From Halomonas halmophila (lineage in GTDB: Bacteria; Pseudomonadota; Gammaproteobacteria; Pseudomonadales; Halomonadaceae): a stretch of DNA of 34,576 nt. Below are positions 24,217 to 34,052 of this stretch, one piece after another. The position numbers were made by a program, and so were the translations under genes. How positions within the stretch are numbered: position 1 is the stretch's first letter; each line of letters starts with the position of its first letter. The stretch lies in contig NZ_BJOC01000038.1 in NCBI RefSeq assembly GCF_006540005.1, forward strand, positions 1-34,576, read 5' to 3'. Under the pieces are notes generated by a model, which made no database searches, was not told the DNA's origin, and saw only the letters and a list, made by a program, of their open reading frames with translations.

Positions 24217-25200
24217 TCAGCCGGCGGCCTGATCGGTGTCGGTCCGCCCCGCGGCGGCCCGCGCATCGCCGGCGCCGACCAGCTGGCGCAGGGACAGCTG
24301 CCCCACCGGCGTGTCGGCCGCGTCGACGACGGTCAGGCAGTCGGCATGTCGCCACAGCATGATCGACAGCGCTTCGCGCAGCGTGGCCTGCTGGCTCACC
24401 CGCTGCTCGGCCAGCGGCGCGTCGTCCAGGGCCGTCATGCGCTGGCTGACCGGCAACAGGGCGGCTTCCTTGAGGCCGCGATCCGCGCCACCCAGCAGCG
24501 ACTCGACGAAACCATCGGCCGGCCGGCGCAGCAGCTCGAGGGGATGCCCCTGCTGGATGATGCGCCCGTGGTTCATGACCACCAGCCGATCCGCCAATCG
24601 CAGGGCCTCGTCCATGTCATGAGTGACGAAGACGATGGTCTTGTTGAGCCTGGCCTGAAGCCGCACCAGTTCGTCCTGCAGCGACTCTCGAGTAATCGGG
24701 TCGAGCGCCCCGAAGGGTTCGTCCATCAGCAGGATGTCCGGATCGGCGGCCAGGGCACGGGCCACCCCGACCCGCTGGGCCTGCCCGCCGGAGAGCTGAC
24801 TGGGGTACTTGTCGGCAAACTCTTCCACCTCGAGCCCCAGTAACGCCATGAGCTCCTCGACCCGTTCGCGGATGCGTGCCCGGGGCCACTTGAGCAGTCC
24901 CGGCACCAGACCGATATTGCGCGCCACCGTCCAGTGCGGGAACAACCCGGTACTCTGGATGGCATAGCCGATGCGACGACGCAGCACTTCCTCGCGGAAC
25001 TCGCGCACTGGCTGCCCTTCCAGGTGGATTTCCCCGGCGCTGTGTTCGATCAGTCGATTGATCATGCGCAGCGTGGTCGACTTGCCACACCCCGAGGTGC
25101 CGATCAGCACGCACAATTCGCCCCGCTCGATGCTCAGCGAGACATCATCCACGGCCAGGGCATCGCCGAAGCGTTTGCTTACCTGAATCAACTCGATCAA
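24217..25200 (-). CDS. yehX: ABC transporter ATP-binding protein, YehX/OpuCA type
   Basis: A 327-residue ATPase with Walker A GTSGCGKST (about 34-42), Q-loop AIQSTGLFPH, signature LSGGQAQR (about 135-142), Walker B ILLMDEP followed by the D-loop ALDP, and a switch histidine in FVTHDMDEA. The C-terminal about 90 residues resemble a partial CBS region (TLREALSIMLWRHADCLTVVD), which in OpuA-type ATPases senses ionic strength. It energises the two permeases for osmolyte uptake. The start codon overlaps the yehY stop by ATGA. The length is slightly above E. coli YehX (308). Confidence 0.92.
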   Translation of the reverse strand: MIELIQVSKRFGDALAVDDVSLSIERGELCVLIGTSGCGKSTTLRMINRLIEHSAGEIHLEGQPVREFREEVLRRRIGYAIQSTGLFPHWTVARNIGLVPGLLKWPRARIRERVEELMALLGLEVEEFADKYPSQLSGGQAQRVGVARALAADPDILLMDEPFGALDPITRESLQDELVRLQARLNKTIVFVTHDMDEALRLADRLVVMNHGRIIQQGHPLELLRRPADGFVESLLGGADRGLKEAALLPVSQRMTALDDAPLAEQRVSQQATLREALSIMLWRHADCLTVVDAADTPVGQLSLRQLVGAGDARAAAGRTDTDQAAG

Positions 25201-26348
25201 TGCGTGCCTCCGGGGCGGATTTTCTCGGTCAGCGCGGCCAGCAGGGCATCGGCCAGCAGGGCCATGATCAGAATCGGCAAGGCACCCAGCAGGACCAGGT
25301 CCATGGCCGCCTGTCCCAGCCCCTGAAAGATGAAGCGCCCCAGCCCGCCGGCGCCGATAAGCGCCGCCACGGCGGTCAGGCCGATGCCCTGCACCGTGGT
25401 GATGCGGATGCCTTCGAGGATCACCGGCAGGCCCAGGGGCAGACGCACCTGCCGGAATATCTGCGCGCGACTCATGCCCATGCCGCGGGCGGCGTCGATG
25501 ACCCCGGGGTCGACCTCCTCCAGGGCGACATAGGTGTTGCGCACCATGGGCAGCAGACTATAGGCAATCAGCGCCAGCAGCGCCGGGGCCCAGCCGATGC
25601 CGCTGATGCCCAGTGCCGCCAGCCAGTCGTAGCGGTCGGAAAGCCAGGCCAGCGGCGCCAGCAACAGCCCGAACAGCGCCAGACTGGGAATCGTCTGCAG
25701 GAAGTTGAGCAGGGTAAAGCCGAAGCGCTGGGCGCGTGGCCAGTGACGCATGGCCATGGCCAGGCCGACACCCAGCGACAGGCTGATCCCAACGGCGGCA
25801 CTGACCAGCAGCAGATGCTCGCCGATGGCCGTCAAAAAGGCAGACTTACGCACCTGATACTCCTGACGCAGGGCCAGCGGCTCGAGATCGAGCATCAGAC
25901 TCAGGGCCAGGCTCAACAGCGGCAGCAGATACAGCAGCCCGTTCTGCCAGGACGGCAGGGGCACTCGGCCACGCAGCTCGATCAGCGCCAGCAGCAACAC
26001 GAAGATGGCGATCCACACGGCCGGGCCAATGGCCATGCGGGCCTGGGGCAGCGAGGGGTCGACAGTCGCGGCGGCGGCCACCACCAACCACAGCGGCAGG
26101 GCCGTCAGCATCAGGATCACCAGCATCAGGGCCAGGCGCAGGTGACGGCCCGTCGGACGCCAGGCCAGCAGCAGCACAGCCAACATGGGCATGAGACTGG
26201 TCAACACGCCCGGCCAGCCGGCGATGCCGCCGACGCCGACACCCTCCCCCGGCACGATGCGGTTGGCCGCCACACTGACCGCGTCCAGGCCGAGCCAGGT
26301 AGCCAGCAGCACCAGCATCAGGCTGATCAGTACGCTATTGGGCCGCAT
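25197..26348 (-). CDS. yehY: ABC transporter permease, YehY type
   Basis: A 383-residue permease, close to E. coli YehY (385) and much longer than usual OpuC permeases. It has an extra N-terminal membrane region of several helices (about 1-165), followed by the transport domain with IGEHLLLVSAAVGISLSLGVGLAMAM and the coupling loop DAARGMGMSRAQIFRQVRLPLGLP. The start was set at the ATG at 26348; a TTG at 26363 in the same frame is possible. It lies 72 bp after yehZ and overlaps yehX by 4 bp. The long form supports YehY and not OpuCB. Confidence 0.88.
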   Translation of the reverse strand: MRPNSVLISLMLVLLATWLGLDAVSVAANRIVPGEGVGVGGIAGWPGVLTSLMPMLAVLLLAWRPTGRHLRLALMLVILMLTALPLWLVVAAAATVDPSLPQARMAIGPAVWIAIFVLLLALIELRGRVPLPSWQNGLLYLLPLLSLALSLMLDLEPLALRQEYQVRKSAFLTAIGEHLLLVSAAVGISLSLGVGLAMAMRHWPRAQRFGFTLLNFLQTIPSLALFGLLLAPLAWLSDRYDWLAALGISGIGWAPALLALIAYSLLPMVRNTYVALEEVDPGVIDAARGMGMSRAQIFRQVRLPLGLPVILEGIRITTVQGIGLTAVAALIGAGGLGRFIFQGLGQAAMDLVLLGALPILIMALLADALLAALTEKIRPGGTH

Positions 26349-26420
26349 GACCTCTCGCTTCAACCGATTGCACTCCGCCGCTGACCATCAAGGACACGTC
26401 CGGCCTCTACGCGTGCGTGA

Positions 26421-27353
26421 TTACTCGGACAACGACTCGAGGAAGTCGGCCGCAACATCGGCGGGCGCACGCCCCTTGACGGCCACATCGCCGTTGAGGC
26501 GCTGCAGGGTATCGCGGTCCAGGGCCTTGAACACCGGTTCAAGCAGGCTCTTGATCTCGGGATAGGTCTCGAGCACCGCCTCGCGGACCACCGGCGTCGG
26601 CTGGTAGACCGGCTGAACGCCCAGGGTGTCTTCCATGACCACCAGGTCGAGTGCCTTGAGGCCCCCATCGGTACCATAGGTCATGGCGGCATTGACGCCA
26701 CTGGTCTGCTGGGCGGCGGCACGCATGGTGGCAGCGGTGTTACCGCCGGAGAGCACCAGCAGCTGGTCGTCGCTGAGTTCGAAGCCGTAGGCCTCCTGGA
26801 AGGCCGGCAGCGCCTGGGGCGACTCGACGAACTCGGCGCTGGCCGCCAGCTTGAACTCACCGCCGTCATCCAGGTAGGTCGCCAGATCCTCGAGGCTGCT
26901 GAGCTCGTGCTCGCGTGCCAGTTCTCCTCTCAGGCTGATGGCCCAGGTGTTGTTGGCGTCGGCCGGCGTCAGCCAGACCAGATCATTCTGCTGGCGATCC
27001 TTGGCCTTGACGGTCTCATAGGCCTGCTCGGCATTCTTCCACACATCGCTGTCGGCCATGTCGAAGAAGAAAGCGCCATTGCCGGTGTACTCGGGGTAGA
27101 GGTCGATCTCGCCGGAGGTCAGGGCCTCGCGGACGATGCTGGTGGTGCCCAGCTGCAGGCTGTTTTCCACCTCGATGCCGTTGTTGTCCAGGCGCTGCAG
27201 GATCAACTGCCCGAGCACCGAGCCTTCGGTATCGATCTTGGAGGCCACGACTACCGGGTCGCCCTCTTTCGGGGTTTCGGCCTGAGCCGTCATGGACAGG
27301 GCCATCAGGCCACCGGCCGCCAGGGCGGCAAAACGCGTGAGAGACGAGTTCAT
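26421..27353 (-). CDS. yehZ: Periplasmic osmoprotectant-binding protein, YehZ/OsmF type
   Basis: A 310-residue OpuAC-type solute-binding protein with a signal peptide (1 to about 25, cleavage after AQA). Several segments match E. coli YehZ (OsmF) almost word for word as I recall it: KIDTEGSVLGQLILQ, YPEYTGNGAFFF, WLTPADANNTW, FKLAASAEF and AAQQTSGVNAAM. It captures glycine betaine-like solutes for YehYXW. Two adjacent methionines (27356 and 27353) are possible starts; the second has the better spacing from AGGTG. The gene diverges from the DUF1853 gene. A candidate promoter lies at 27387-27416. In E. coli this operon is under sigma S and osmotic control. Confidence 0.95.
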   Translation of the reverse strand: MNSSLTRFAALAAGGLMALSMTAQAETPKEGDPVVVASKIDTEGSVLGQLILQRLDNNGIEVENSLQLGTTSIVREALTSGEIDLYPEYTGNGAFFFDMADSDVWKNAEQAYETVKAKDRQQNDLVWLTPADANNTWAISLRGELAREHELSSLEDLATYLDDGGEFKLAASAEFVESPQALPAFQEAYGFELSDDQLLVLSGGNTAATMRAAAQQTSGVNAAMTYGTDGGLKALDLVVMEDTLGVQPVYQPTPVVREAVLETYPEIKSLLEPVFKALDRDTLQRLNGDVAVKGRAPADVAADFLESLSE

Positions 27354-27386
27354 CATTAGCACCTGCTGGTCGGGAATGTCGGGTGA

Positions 27387-27416
27387 AGTATAAAGTGCCA
27401 CATACCAGACTGTCGG
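27387..27416 (-). promoter_or_regulatory. Candidate yehZ promoter, possibly sigma S type
   Basis: On the minus strand CCGACA (27416-27411) and TATACT (27392-27387) are separated by 18 bp. The -10 with its following T resembles the sigma S-preferred TATACT. Transcription would start near 27380, about 27 nt before the gene. E. coli yehZ is sigma S dependent, which fits. Confidence 0.4.
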
Positions 27417-27446
27417 AACACCATGGCGATGTCATCCTGAGGCCTC

Positions 27447-28406
27447 ATGCCACCTTACGATACCGATTTTCTCGAACGCTGGCAGCATCCGCAGGTACGT
27501 GACCTGGCCTGGCTGCTGAGCGCCCCGGATCTGCTGTCCCTGGCCTGGCCGGGGCGGCCGACGCTCCAGTCGCTGGGCCTGGGGAGCCGACAGGCCCTGC
27601 ATGGCTACCTGGATCGGCAGGCCGAGGCGCCCGCCATGCTGGAGGCCATGACCGGCGAGCCCGGCGCTTCGCGTCTCGGTCACTACCATGAGCGGCTGTG
27701 GCAATACCTGCTGCAGACGGCACCGGGGACCCGCCTGCGGGTGCACAACCTGGCGGTGACTTGCGGGCGCCGCACCCGGGGAGAGCTGGATCTGGTCTAT
27801 CAACAGCGGCTGGGCGATACCACACCGGTTCACCTGGAGCTGGCGATCAAGTTCTATCTCGGCCTGCCGAGCGGGCCCGGCAGGCCGAACGCCCCTACTC
27901 GCTGGATCGGCACCAACGGCGTGGACAGCCTAGCCCTCAAGCAGGCCCACCTGGAACGTCACCAGTTCCCCCTGGCCCACTCGCCGGATGCCCGGGATGC
28001 CCTGGCCACCGCCCTCGGCCCATCCTGGCAGGGACGTCTGCAGCAGCGTCTGGCCATGCCCGGCGTGCTCTTCTATCCTTGGGAGGATCCCATGCCCGCC
28101 CCCGTTCAGGCCCACTCCGACCATTACCGTGGGCTCTGGCTGCACTGGGCACACTGGCCGGCCTTCGCCGCTAGGCTGGACGACGCGACCCGGGGCAGCT
28201 GGCTGGGCAAGCCTCACTGGCTGGCCCCTCCTGCCCGCCGTCATCTGCTCGGCCTGGATGAGCTGGCCGCCTGCCTGGCAGAACACTTCGCGCACAGCGG
28301 CGCACCACGCCAGCTGGCGCTCTACCGTCCCGGCAAGGGCTGGCAGCGGGTCTTTGTCGTGGAGGATGACTGGCCCCGGCAGATTCCCCTGGGACCCAGT
28401 GGCTGA
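27447..28406 (+). CDS. DUF1853 family protein
   Basis: A 319-residue protein that I place in DUF1853 from its characteristic segments: LGHYHERLWQYLL (78-90), RTRGELDLVY (109-118) and HLELAIKFYLGL (129-140), then a WIGTNGVDSLALK block. The function is unknown. The order E82, then E113-x-D115, then E131 with K135 on a beta-strand-like stretch recalls PD-(D/E)XK nuclease folds, but the last motif is spaced as E-x3-K, so I treat nuclease activity as a guess. It is divergent from yehZ and convergent with cysS (9 bp between stops). No signal peptide or membrane segment is seen. The ribosome site GAGG is close to the ATG. Confidence 0.8.
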   Translation: MPPYDTDFLERWQHPQVRDLAWLLSAPDLLSLAWPGRPTLQSLGLGSRQALHGYLDRQAEAPAMLEAMTGEPGASRLGHYHERLWQYLLQTAPGTRLRVHNLAVTCGRRTRGELDLVYQQRLGDTTPVHLELAIKFYLGLPSGPGRPNAPTRWIGTNGVDSLALKQAHLERHQFPLAHSPDARDALATALGPSWQGRLQQRLAMPGVLFYPWEDPMPAPVQAHSDHYRGLWLHWAHWPAFAARLDDATRGSWLGKPHWLAPPARRHLLGLDELAACLAEHFAHSGAPRQLALYRPGKGWQRVFVVEDDWPRQIPLGPSG

Positions 28407-28415
28407 TGCCCCGGC

Positions 28416-29816
28416 TCATTCGCCGGGGGCCTCGAACACCCAGGAGGTGCCTTCGCGGCTGTCCTTGAGGACGATGCCCAGGGCGGCGAGCTCGTCGCGG
28501 ATGGCATCGGCCCGCGCGAAGTCACGCGCCTGCTTGGCCTCGGCACGCTCGCTGATGCGCGCCTGGATCTCGTCCTCGCCGAGCGGCAGCTCGCCGGCTC
28601 CGCCCTTGAGGAAGTCGGCCGGGACCTGCTGCAAGAGTCCCAGCACTCCGCCCAGCCGCTTGAGTTCCGCGGCCAGGGCCATCGCCTGCTCGGGAGCTTC
28701 CCTGCGCGCCCGGTTGACTTCACGGGCCAGGTCGAACAGCACCGAGAGCGCCTCGGCGGTGTTGAAATCGTCGTCCATGGCCTCGGTGAAGCGCGCGTCG
28801 AAACGCTCATCTACCTGCCCCGCCGCGGCGTTTTCGAGGTCCACCCCGTCCAGGGCGTTGTAGAAACGCTCCAGCGACTTGCGGGCATCGGCCAGGGAGT
28901 CCGGCGCATAGTTGATCGGGCTGCGGTAATGGCTGGCCACCAGCAGGTAACGCACCACTTCCGGGTCGTGATGCTCGAGCACGTCACGAATGGTGAAGAA
29001 GTTGCCCAACGACTTGGACATCTTCTCGTGCTGGACGCGCACGGCCCCGGCATGCATCCAGGTGTTGACGTAGGTCTTGCCGGTGGCGGCCTCGCTCTGG
29101 GCGATCTCGTTCTCGTGGTGCGGGAAGGTCAGGTCCGGCCCGCCACCATGGATATCGAAGGTTTCCCCCAGGCAGCAGGTCGACATGGCCGAGCACTCGA
29201 TATGCCAGCCGGGGCGCCCCGGTCCCCAGGGCGATGGCCATTCGGCCTCGCCGGGCTTGGCGGCCTTCCACAGCACGAAGTCCAGCGGATCTTCCTTGTG
29301 CTCCTCGACATCCACCCGGGCGCCGGCGCGCATCTCGTCGGGGTCGCGGTTGTTGAGCTTGCCGTACTCGGCGAAACGACGGACCCGGTAGTAGACGTCG
29401 CCATTGTCCGCCGCATAGGCGTAGCCCTTGTCGATCAGCGTCTGGATCATGGCGGTGATGTCATCGACATGTCGGGTGGCGCGCGGCTCATGATCGGGCC
29501 GCTGGACGCCGAGCCGCCCTTCGTCTTCGTGCATGGCCTCGATCATGCGGTCGGTGAGCGCGTTGATGCTCTCGCCGTTCTCCTCGGCACGCCTGAGGAT
29601 CTTGTCGTCGATGTCGGTGATGTTGCGCACATAGTTGACGTCATAGCCCCGGGCACGCAGGTAACGAGTGATGACGTCGAAGGCCACCATCACCCGGGCA
29701 TGGCCCAGGTGGCAGTAGTCATAGACGGTCATGCCGCACACGTACATGCTCACGCGCCCGGCTTCGCGGGGCGTGAAGGCTTCCTTGCGGCGTGTCAGGG
29801 TGTTGTAGATCTGCAT
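28416..29816 (-). CDS. cysS: Cysteinyl-tRNA synthetase
   Basis: A 466-residue class I synthetase (E. coli 461) that charges tRNA-Cys. It shows the zinc ligand C27 in YVCGMTVYD, the HIGH-type motif HLGH at 36-39, zinc-site WHIECSAMS and [10 protein letters not shown], and the KMSKS motif in [10 protein letters not shown] near residue 270. The C-terminal DALR and anticodon-binding region is intact. The start is at MQIYNTL; the frame is open further upstream inside glnS but that is not real. The glnS stop and this start are separated by one base (TGACATG), so translation is coupled. Confidence 0.98.
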   Translation of the reverse strand: MQIYNTLTRRKEAFTPREAGRVSMYVCGMTVYDYCHLGHARVMVAFDVITRYLRARGYDVNYVRNITDIDDKILRRAEENGESINALTDRMIEAMHEDEGRLGVQRPDHEPRATRHVDDITAMIQTLIDKGYAYAADNGDVYYRVRRFAEYGKLNNRDPDEMRAGARVDVEEHKEDPLDFVLWKAAKPGEAEWPSPWGPGRPGWHIECSAMSTCCLGETFDIHGGGPDLTFPHHENEIAQSEAATGKTYVNTWMHAGAVRVQHEKMSKSLGNFFTIRDVLEHHDPEVVRYLLVASHYRSPINYAPDSLADARKSLERFYNALDGVDLENAAAGQVDERFDARFTEAMDDDFNTAEALSVLFDLAREVNRARREAPEQAMALAAELKRLGGVLGLLQQVPADFLKGGAGELPLGEDEIQARISERAEAKQARDFARADAIRDELAALGIVLKDSREGTSWVFEAPGE

Positions 29817-29817
29817 G

Positions 29818-31494
29818 TCAGCCCTTCTTCTTGATCTTCGCCCAGGTGTCCTTGAGTCCCACGGTACGGTTGAACACCAGCCTGCCGGGAGTGCTGACAT
29901 GCCGGTCGGCACAGAAATAGCCGACACGCTCGAACTGATAGCGACTCTCCGGCTGCGCCTCGGCCAGGCTCGGCTCGCCGAAGCCCTGCACGGTGACCAG
30001 CGACTCGGGGTTCAGGTGCTCGAGGAAGTCGACGTCGCGATCCTTGTCGGGCTGTTCGACCTGGAAGAGGTTGTCGTAGAGCCGGACTTCCAGCGGCACG
30101 CCGTGAGCGGCGCTGACCCAGTGCAGCACGCCCTTGACCTTGCGGTCCTCGGGGTTCTTGCCGAGGGTGTCGAAGTCCACGGAGCAATGCAGCTCCTGCA
30201 GCTCGCCGTCTTCGTCCTTGATGACATCGTCGCAGCGAATCACGTAGCTGTTACGCAGGCGGACTTCCTTGCCCGGCGAGAGACGGAAGAATTTCTTCGG
30301 CGGCTCCTCCATGAAGTCGTCCTGGTCGATGTAGATCTCGCGGGTGAAGGGCACGCGGCGCACCGGCATGTCATCGCGGGCGGGATGGCCGGCCACGTCG
30401 TAGACCTCCTGGTGCTCCTCGGGGACATTGGTCAGCACCACCTTGAGCGGCTTGAGCACGCACATGGCGCGCGGGGCATTGTCCTCGAGATCCGAGCGAA
30501 TGGCGTGGTAGAGCATGGCAATGTCGACCAGGCCACCGTCGGCGCGGGTGACGCCGATCATCTCGCAGAACTTGCGCACCGAGGCCGGCGTGTAGCCACG
30601 ACGACGCATGCCGGAGATGGTCGGCATGCGCGGGTCGTCCCAGCCATCGACATAGCCCTGGTCGACCAGCAGCTTGAGCTTGCGCTTGGAGGTCAGGGTG
30701 TAATTGAGATTGAGGCGCGCGAATTCGATCTGGCGCGGACGCGACGGCACCGGCAGTTGCTCGAGGAACCAGTCGTAGAGCGGACGATGGTCCTCGAACT
30801 CCAGCGAGCACAGCGAGTGCGTGACACCTTCGATGGCATCGGACTGGCCGTGGGTGAAGTCATACGACGGATAGATCTTCCACTTGTCGCCGGCCTGGTG
30901 ATGGCTGGCATGACGAATGCGGTAGAGGATCGGGTCGCGCAGGTTGATGTTGGACGAGGCCATGTCGATCCGCGCGCGCAGCACCTTCTCGCCCTCGGCG
31001 AATTCGCCGACGCGCATGCGCTCCAGCAGATCGAGGTTTTCCTCGACGCTACGCTCGCGATAGGGGCTCGGCGTGCCGGCCTCGGTGAGCGTGCCGCGGT
31101 ATTCGCGGATTTCGTCCGGCGAGAGGTCGTCGACATAGGCCTTGCCCTCGCGCACCAGGTGCTGTGCCCAGGCATAGAGCTGGTCGAAGTAGTCGGAGGC
31201 ATAGCGCACCTCGCCGGCCCAGTCGAAGCCCAGCCAGTTGACGTCTTCCTTGATGGCGTCGATATAGGCCTGCTCTTCCTTCTCCGGGTTGGTGTCATCG
31301 AAACGCAGGTTACAGTCGCCACCGAATTGCTCGGCAAGCCCGAAATTCAGACAGATCGACTTGGCATGGCCGATATGCAGAAAACCGTTGGGATGCGGCG
31401 GGAACCGGGTGACGATCCTGTCGTGCCGGCCAGCCTCGAGTTCCTCGTGGATCTGGTTGCGAATGAAGTTCGGCGCGCTGGTAGTCTCGGTCAT
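29818..31494 (-). CDS. glnS: Glutaminyl-tRNA synthetase
   Basis: A 558-residue class I synthetase (E. coli 554) that charges tRNA-Gln. Motifs: [17 protein letters not shown] with HIGH at 40-43, [10 protein letters not shown] (about 63-72), and the KMSKS-like SKRKL near residue 270, followed by two anticodon-binding beta-barrel domains. The start at [10 protein letters not shown] fits the family; the open frame continues upstream across the divergent ppiB gene and is spurious. A good TATAAT lies about 85 bp upstream on the same strand. It forms a two-gene unit with cysS. Confidence 0.98.
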   Translation of the reverse strand: MTETTSAPNFIRNQIHEELEAGRHDRIVTRFPPHPNGFLHIGHAKSICLNFGLAEQFGGDCNLRFDDTNPEKEEQAYIDAIKEDVNWLGFDWAGEVRYASDYFDQLYAWAQHLVREGKAYVDDLSPDEIREYRGTLTEAGTPSPYRERSVEENLDLLERMRVGEFAEGEKVLRARIDMASSNINLRDPILYRIRHASHHQAGDKWKIYPSYDFTHGQSDAIEGVTHSLCSLEFEDHRPLYDWFLEQLPVPSRPRQIEFARLNLNYTLTSKRKLKLLVDQGYVDGWDDPRMPTISGMRRRGYTPASVRKFCEMIGVTRADGGLVDIAMLYHAIRSDLEDNAPRAMCVLKPLKVVLTNVPEEHQEVYDVAGHPARDDMPVRRVPFTREIYIDQDDFMEEPPKKFFRLSPGKEVRLRNSYVIRCDDVIKDEDGELQELHCSVDFDTLGKNPEDRKVKGVLHWVSAAHGVPLEVRLYDNLFQVEQPDKDRDVDFLEHLNPESLVTVQGFGEPSLAEAQPESRYQFERVGYFCADRHVSTPGRLVFNRTVGLKDTWAKIKKKG

Positions 31495-31578
31495 GTTGAT
31501 TGGGCAACCTCTGGTTGAACGCGGGCCTGTCGAGCGTGGCCGGTGGGTTCCGGCTTCGCGCATCGACGCAAAACCGCT

Positions 31579-31584
31579 ATTATA
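31579..31584 (-). promoter_or_regulatory. Candidate -10 element of the glnS-cysS promoter
   Basis: A perfect TATAAT on the minus strand within an almost palindromic CGCTATTATAGCG in the divergent glnS/ppiB intergenic space. The best -35 (TTGGCG) is 19 bp upstream, which is long. The plus-strand reading TATTAT could serve ppiB, so the two promoters may overlap. Confidence 0.4.
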
Positions 31585-31638
31585 GCGCCACGCCCATGCA
31601 CGGCGCCAAGGCATCCGGCCAATCGACAGGAAATCGTC

Positions 31639-32142
31639 ATGATCACGCTTGAAACCAACTTCGGCGATATCGTCATCGCCCTGAATCACGAGCAAGCCCC
31701 GAAGACCGCGGCCAACTTTGAACAGTACGTCCGTGAAGGCTTCTACGACAACACCCTCTTTCACCGTGTGATCGACGGCTTCATGGTGCAGGGAGGCGGC
31801 TTCGACCTGGACTTCAACCAGAAGTCGACCCACGCCCCCATCGAGAATGAAGCGGACAACGGCCTGCACAACCGGGTCGGCACCCTGGCCATGGCCCGCA
31901 CCCAGGACCCGCACTCGGCCACGTCGCAGTTCTTCATCAATGTGGCCGACAACGACTTTCTCAACCATCGCGGCAAGAACCTGCAGGGCTGGGGCTACTG
32001 CGTGTTCGCCGAAGTGGTCGAGGGCATGGAGGTCGTCGAGCGCATCAAGAACGTCGAAACCACGCGCCGCGGCATGCATGCCGATGTGCCCGCCGAGGAC
32101 GTGATCCTCAAGACGGCGCGCCTGCAGGACGCGGCGAGCTGA
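31639..32142 (+). CDS. ppiB: Cyclophilin-type peptidyl-prolyl cis-trans isomerase B
   Basis: A 167-residue cytoplasmic cyclophilin (E. coli PpiB 164) without signal peptide. The active-site block [15 protein letters not shown] (about residues 34-48), the [17 protein letters not shown] segment and the [15 protein letters not shown] block are all intact. It accelerates proline isomerisation during protein folding. The start at 31639 has AGGAAA seven bases upstream. It is divergent from glnS and 74 bp before lpxH. Confidence 0.96.
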   Translation: MITLETNFGDIVIALNHEQAPKTAANFEQYVREGFYDNTLFHRVIDGFMVQGGGFDLDFNQKSTHAPIENEADNGLHNRVGTLAMARTQDPHSATSQFFINVADNDFLNHRGKNLQGWGYCVFAEVVEGMEVVERIKNVETTRRGMHADVPAEDVILKTARLQDAAS

Positions 32143-32160
32143 CCCTGTCGCTCGACCGCC

Positions 32161-32181
32161 GGGAGACGGCCGCCGTCTCCC
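32161..32181 (+). terminator. Stable hairpin between ppiB and lpxH
   Basis: GGGAGACGG and CCGTCTCCC form a perfect 9-bp stem with a 3-base loop 18 bp after the ppiB stop. Only a C-rich stretch with scattered T follows, so it is a weak intrinsic terminator, an attenuating structure or an mRNA-stabilising hairpin. Confidence 0.5.
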
Positions 32182-32216
32182 TCCCCGCTCACCCTCCGGC
32201 AACAACGGACGCTGAC

Positions 32217-32984
32217 ATGGCCACCCTGCTGATTTCCGATCTGCACCTGCATCCCGGTGCACCAGCGATTACCCAAGGTTTCTTGAATTGGCTGGACGAG
32301 CGCGCCACAGGCGCCGAGGCGCTCTATATCCTGGGCGATTTCTTCGAGGCCTGGATCGGCGACGACCTGCTGGACCTGGGAGATGCCGACCCGACCGGCA
32401 ATGCACCGCTCGCCCGGCGTATTGCCGAGGCACTCAAGCGTCTCGCCGACCAGGGCACGGCCATCTACCTGATGCACGGCAACCGCGACTTTCTGCTCGG
32501 TGAACGCTTTGCCCGGGAAGCCGGCGCCAGTCTGCTGCCCGACCCCAGCCTGGTGACCCTGGGCGACGAGCGGGTCCTGCTGATGCACGGCGACAGCCTG
32601 TGCACCCGCGACGAGGCCTACATGGCCTTTCGCGCGCAGTCCCGCCAGGCCGAGTGGCAGGCACAGGTGCTGGCCATGCCGATCGGTGAGCGCATCGAAC
32701 TGGCCCGGCAGTTGCGGGACCAGTCCGGCGAGGCCAATTCCAACAAGGCCGAGGACATCATGGACGTGACGCCCGACGAGGTAGTCGCCAGCCTGCAGCA
32801 GCATGGCGTGACGACCCTGATTCACGGTCACACCCACCGCCCCGATGTCCACGAGCTGGAAGTCGATGGCCGGCCGGCGCGACGCTATGTGCTGGGTGAC
32901 TGGCAGCCCGAGCGGGGCTGGGAAATCGTCGCGGCGCCGGGCGAAGGCTTGACGCTGCGCGACTTCCCGCTGCCCGGCCAGTAA
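32217..32984 (+). CDS. lpxH: UDP-2,3-diacylglucosamine diphosphatase
   Basis: A 255-residue metallophosphoesterase that cleaves UDP-2,3-diacylglucosamine to lipid X in lipid A synthesis at the inner membrane. Metal ligands are visible: D8 and H10 (SDLHLH), D41 (LGDFFE), N89 (HGNRD), H124 (MHGD), and H203 and H205 (HGHTH). It is slightly longer than E. coli LpxH (240), mainly from a short insertion after residue 50. The start has only a weak ribosome site (ACGGAC). The stop is 3 bp from the convergent metF-like gene stop. Confidence 0.96.
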   Translation: MATLLISDLHLHPGAPAITQGFLNWLDERATGAEALYILGDFFEAWIGDDLLDLGDADPTGNAPLARRIAEALKRLADQGTAIYLMHGNRDFLLGERFAREAGASLLPDPSLVTLGDERVLLMHGDSLCTRDEAYMAFRAQSRQAEWQAQVLAMPIGERIELARQLRDQSGEANSNKAEDIMDVTPDEVVASLQQHGVTTLIHGHTHRPDVHELEVDGRPARRYVLGDWQPERGWEIVAAPGEGLTLRDFPLPGQ

Positions 32985-32987
32985 GGG

Positions 32988-34052
32988 CTACCAGCCGGAC
33001 CCGGTGGCCGCCGGCCCCACGGCGCTGGCGGCCTCGGGATTGAGTTCGGCGGGGTTGTCGCGCCCCGGGTACCAGGGCACACGCCCTTCGAGCACACCGG
33101 TTTCCTCGATGATGCGCGCCACCTTGCCTTCCTGCCGATAGGCCATGAGGTGGGCCCCGCTGACCCCCTCGATCTCGCGCACCTCCTGAAGAATGTCGCG
33201 ACACAGTCGGGTGCCCTCCTCGCGCTGATCCCGGGCGCCCTCCAGGCGCTTGATGACATGGTCCGGGATATGCACGCCCGGGACATGTTCGCGGATCCAG
33301 CGCGCGCTGCGTGCCGACCCCAACGGCCCCATGCCGACCAGCACATGCACCCGATCGGGCCCCTCGAGCAGGCCCATGTCGCCGATCTCGGCCATGAAGT
33401 CGCGCAATGCCGCCGTGTCGAAGCAGTACTGGGTCTGAATGAAGTTGGCACCGGCCGCCACCTTCTTGGCCAGCCGCTGGGCGCGTACATGCCGGGGCGG
33501 CACGAAGGGGTTCTCGGCGGCGCCCAGGAAGAGGCGCGGCGGGCTCTCGATCACCCGGCCACTCTCGAAATGACCGCCGTCGCGCATGCCCTTGGCGATG
33601 TTGAGCAACGACAGTGAGTCGAGGTCGAAGACCGGCCGGGCATGCGGATGATCGCCGGCCTGGACGCCGTCACCGCTCAGGCACAGCAGATTGCAGGAAC
33701 CCATGGCCGCACCGCCGAGAATTTCCCCCTGCATGGCGATGCGATTCCGGTCGCGGCACGACATCTGCAGGATGGTGGCGTAGCCGACCCGGGTCAGCAG
33801 CGAACACACGCCGACACTGGACATGTGGCAGTTGGCGCCGGAGCCATCGGTGGCATTGATGGCATCGACATACCCATCGAAGATCGCGGCTCGCTGCAGC
33901 ACCTCCGCCGGGTCGGCGGAGTCCGGCGGGCTGATCTCGGTGGTCACGGCAAAACGCCCGGCACGCAGCACCCGTTCCAGCCGGCCGGGTGACACATGGC
34001 CGGGCAACACGGGTAGCGAATACCCGGGTACCGGTTCATCATCGAACTTCAT
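32988..34052 (-). CDS. metF: Methylenetetrahydrofolate reductase (MetF-like, MetV-linked)
   Basis: A 354-residue TIM-barrel flavoenzyme of the MTHFR family, longer than E. coli MetF (296). Recognisable regions are AVTTEISPPDSADPAEV near the N-terminus, the INATDGSGANCHMSS segment, NLLCLSGDGVQAGDHPHARPVFDLDS and the ANFIQTQYCFD strand. It would reduce methylene-THF to methyl-THF, or run in reverse in C1 oxidation. The start at 34052 has a strong AGGAGGGG site and overlaps the upstream MetV-like gene by 14 bp, so the two products are probably subunits of one complex, as in the MetVF arrangement of acetogens. Which direction it works in cannot be told here. Confidence 0.85.
   Translation of the reverse strand: MKFDDEPVPGYSLPVLPGHVSPGRLERVLRAGRFAVTTEISPPDSADPAEVLQRAAIFDGYVDAINATDGSGANCHMSSVGVCSLLTRVGYATILQMSCRDRNRIAMQGEILGGAAMGSCNLLCLSGDGVQAGDHPHARPVFDLDSLSLLNIAKGMRDGGHFESGRVIESPPRLFLGAAENPFVPPRHVRAQRLAKKVAAGANFIQTQYCFDTAALRDFMAEIGDMGLLEGPDRVHVLVGMGPLGSARSARWIREHVPGVHIPDHVIKRLEGARDQREEGTRLCRDILQEVREIEGVSGAHLMAYRQEGKVARIIEETGVLEGRVPWYPGRDNPAELNPEAASAVGPAATGSGW

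Noticed and set aside
29818..32262. An 814-codon version of glnS extending across ppiB
   Set aside because: The family N-terminus starts at 31494; the extension is antisense to ppiB, whose cyclophilin motifs are clear.
32985..32987. Terminator between lpxH and the metF-like gene
   Set aside because: Only 3 bp separate the two stop codons and no hairpin with a T tract is visible there.
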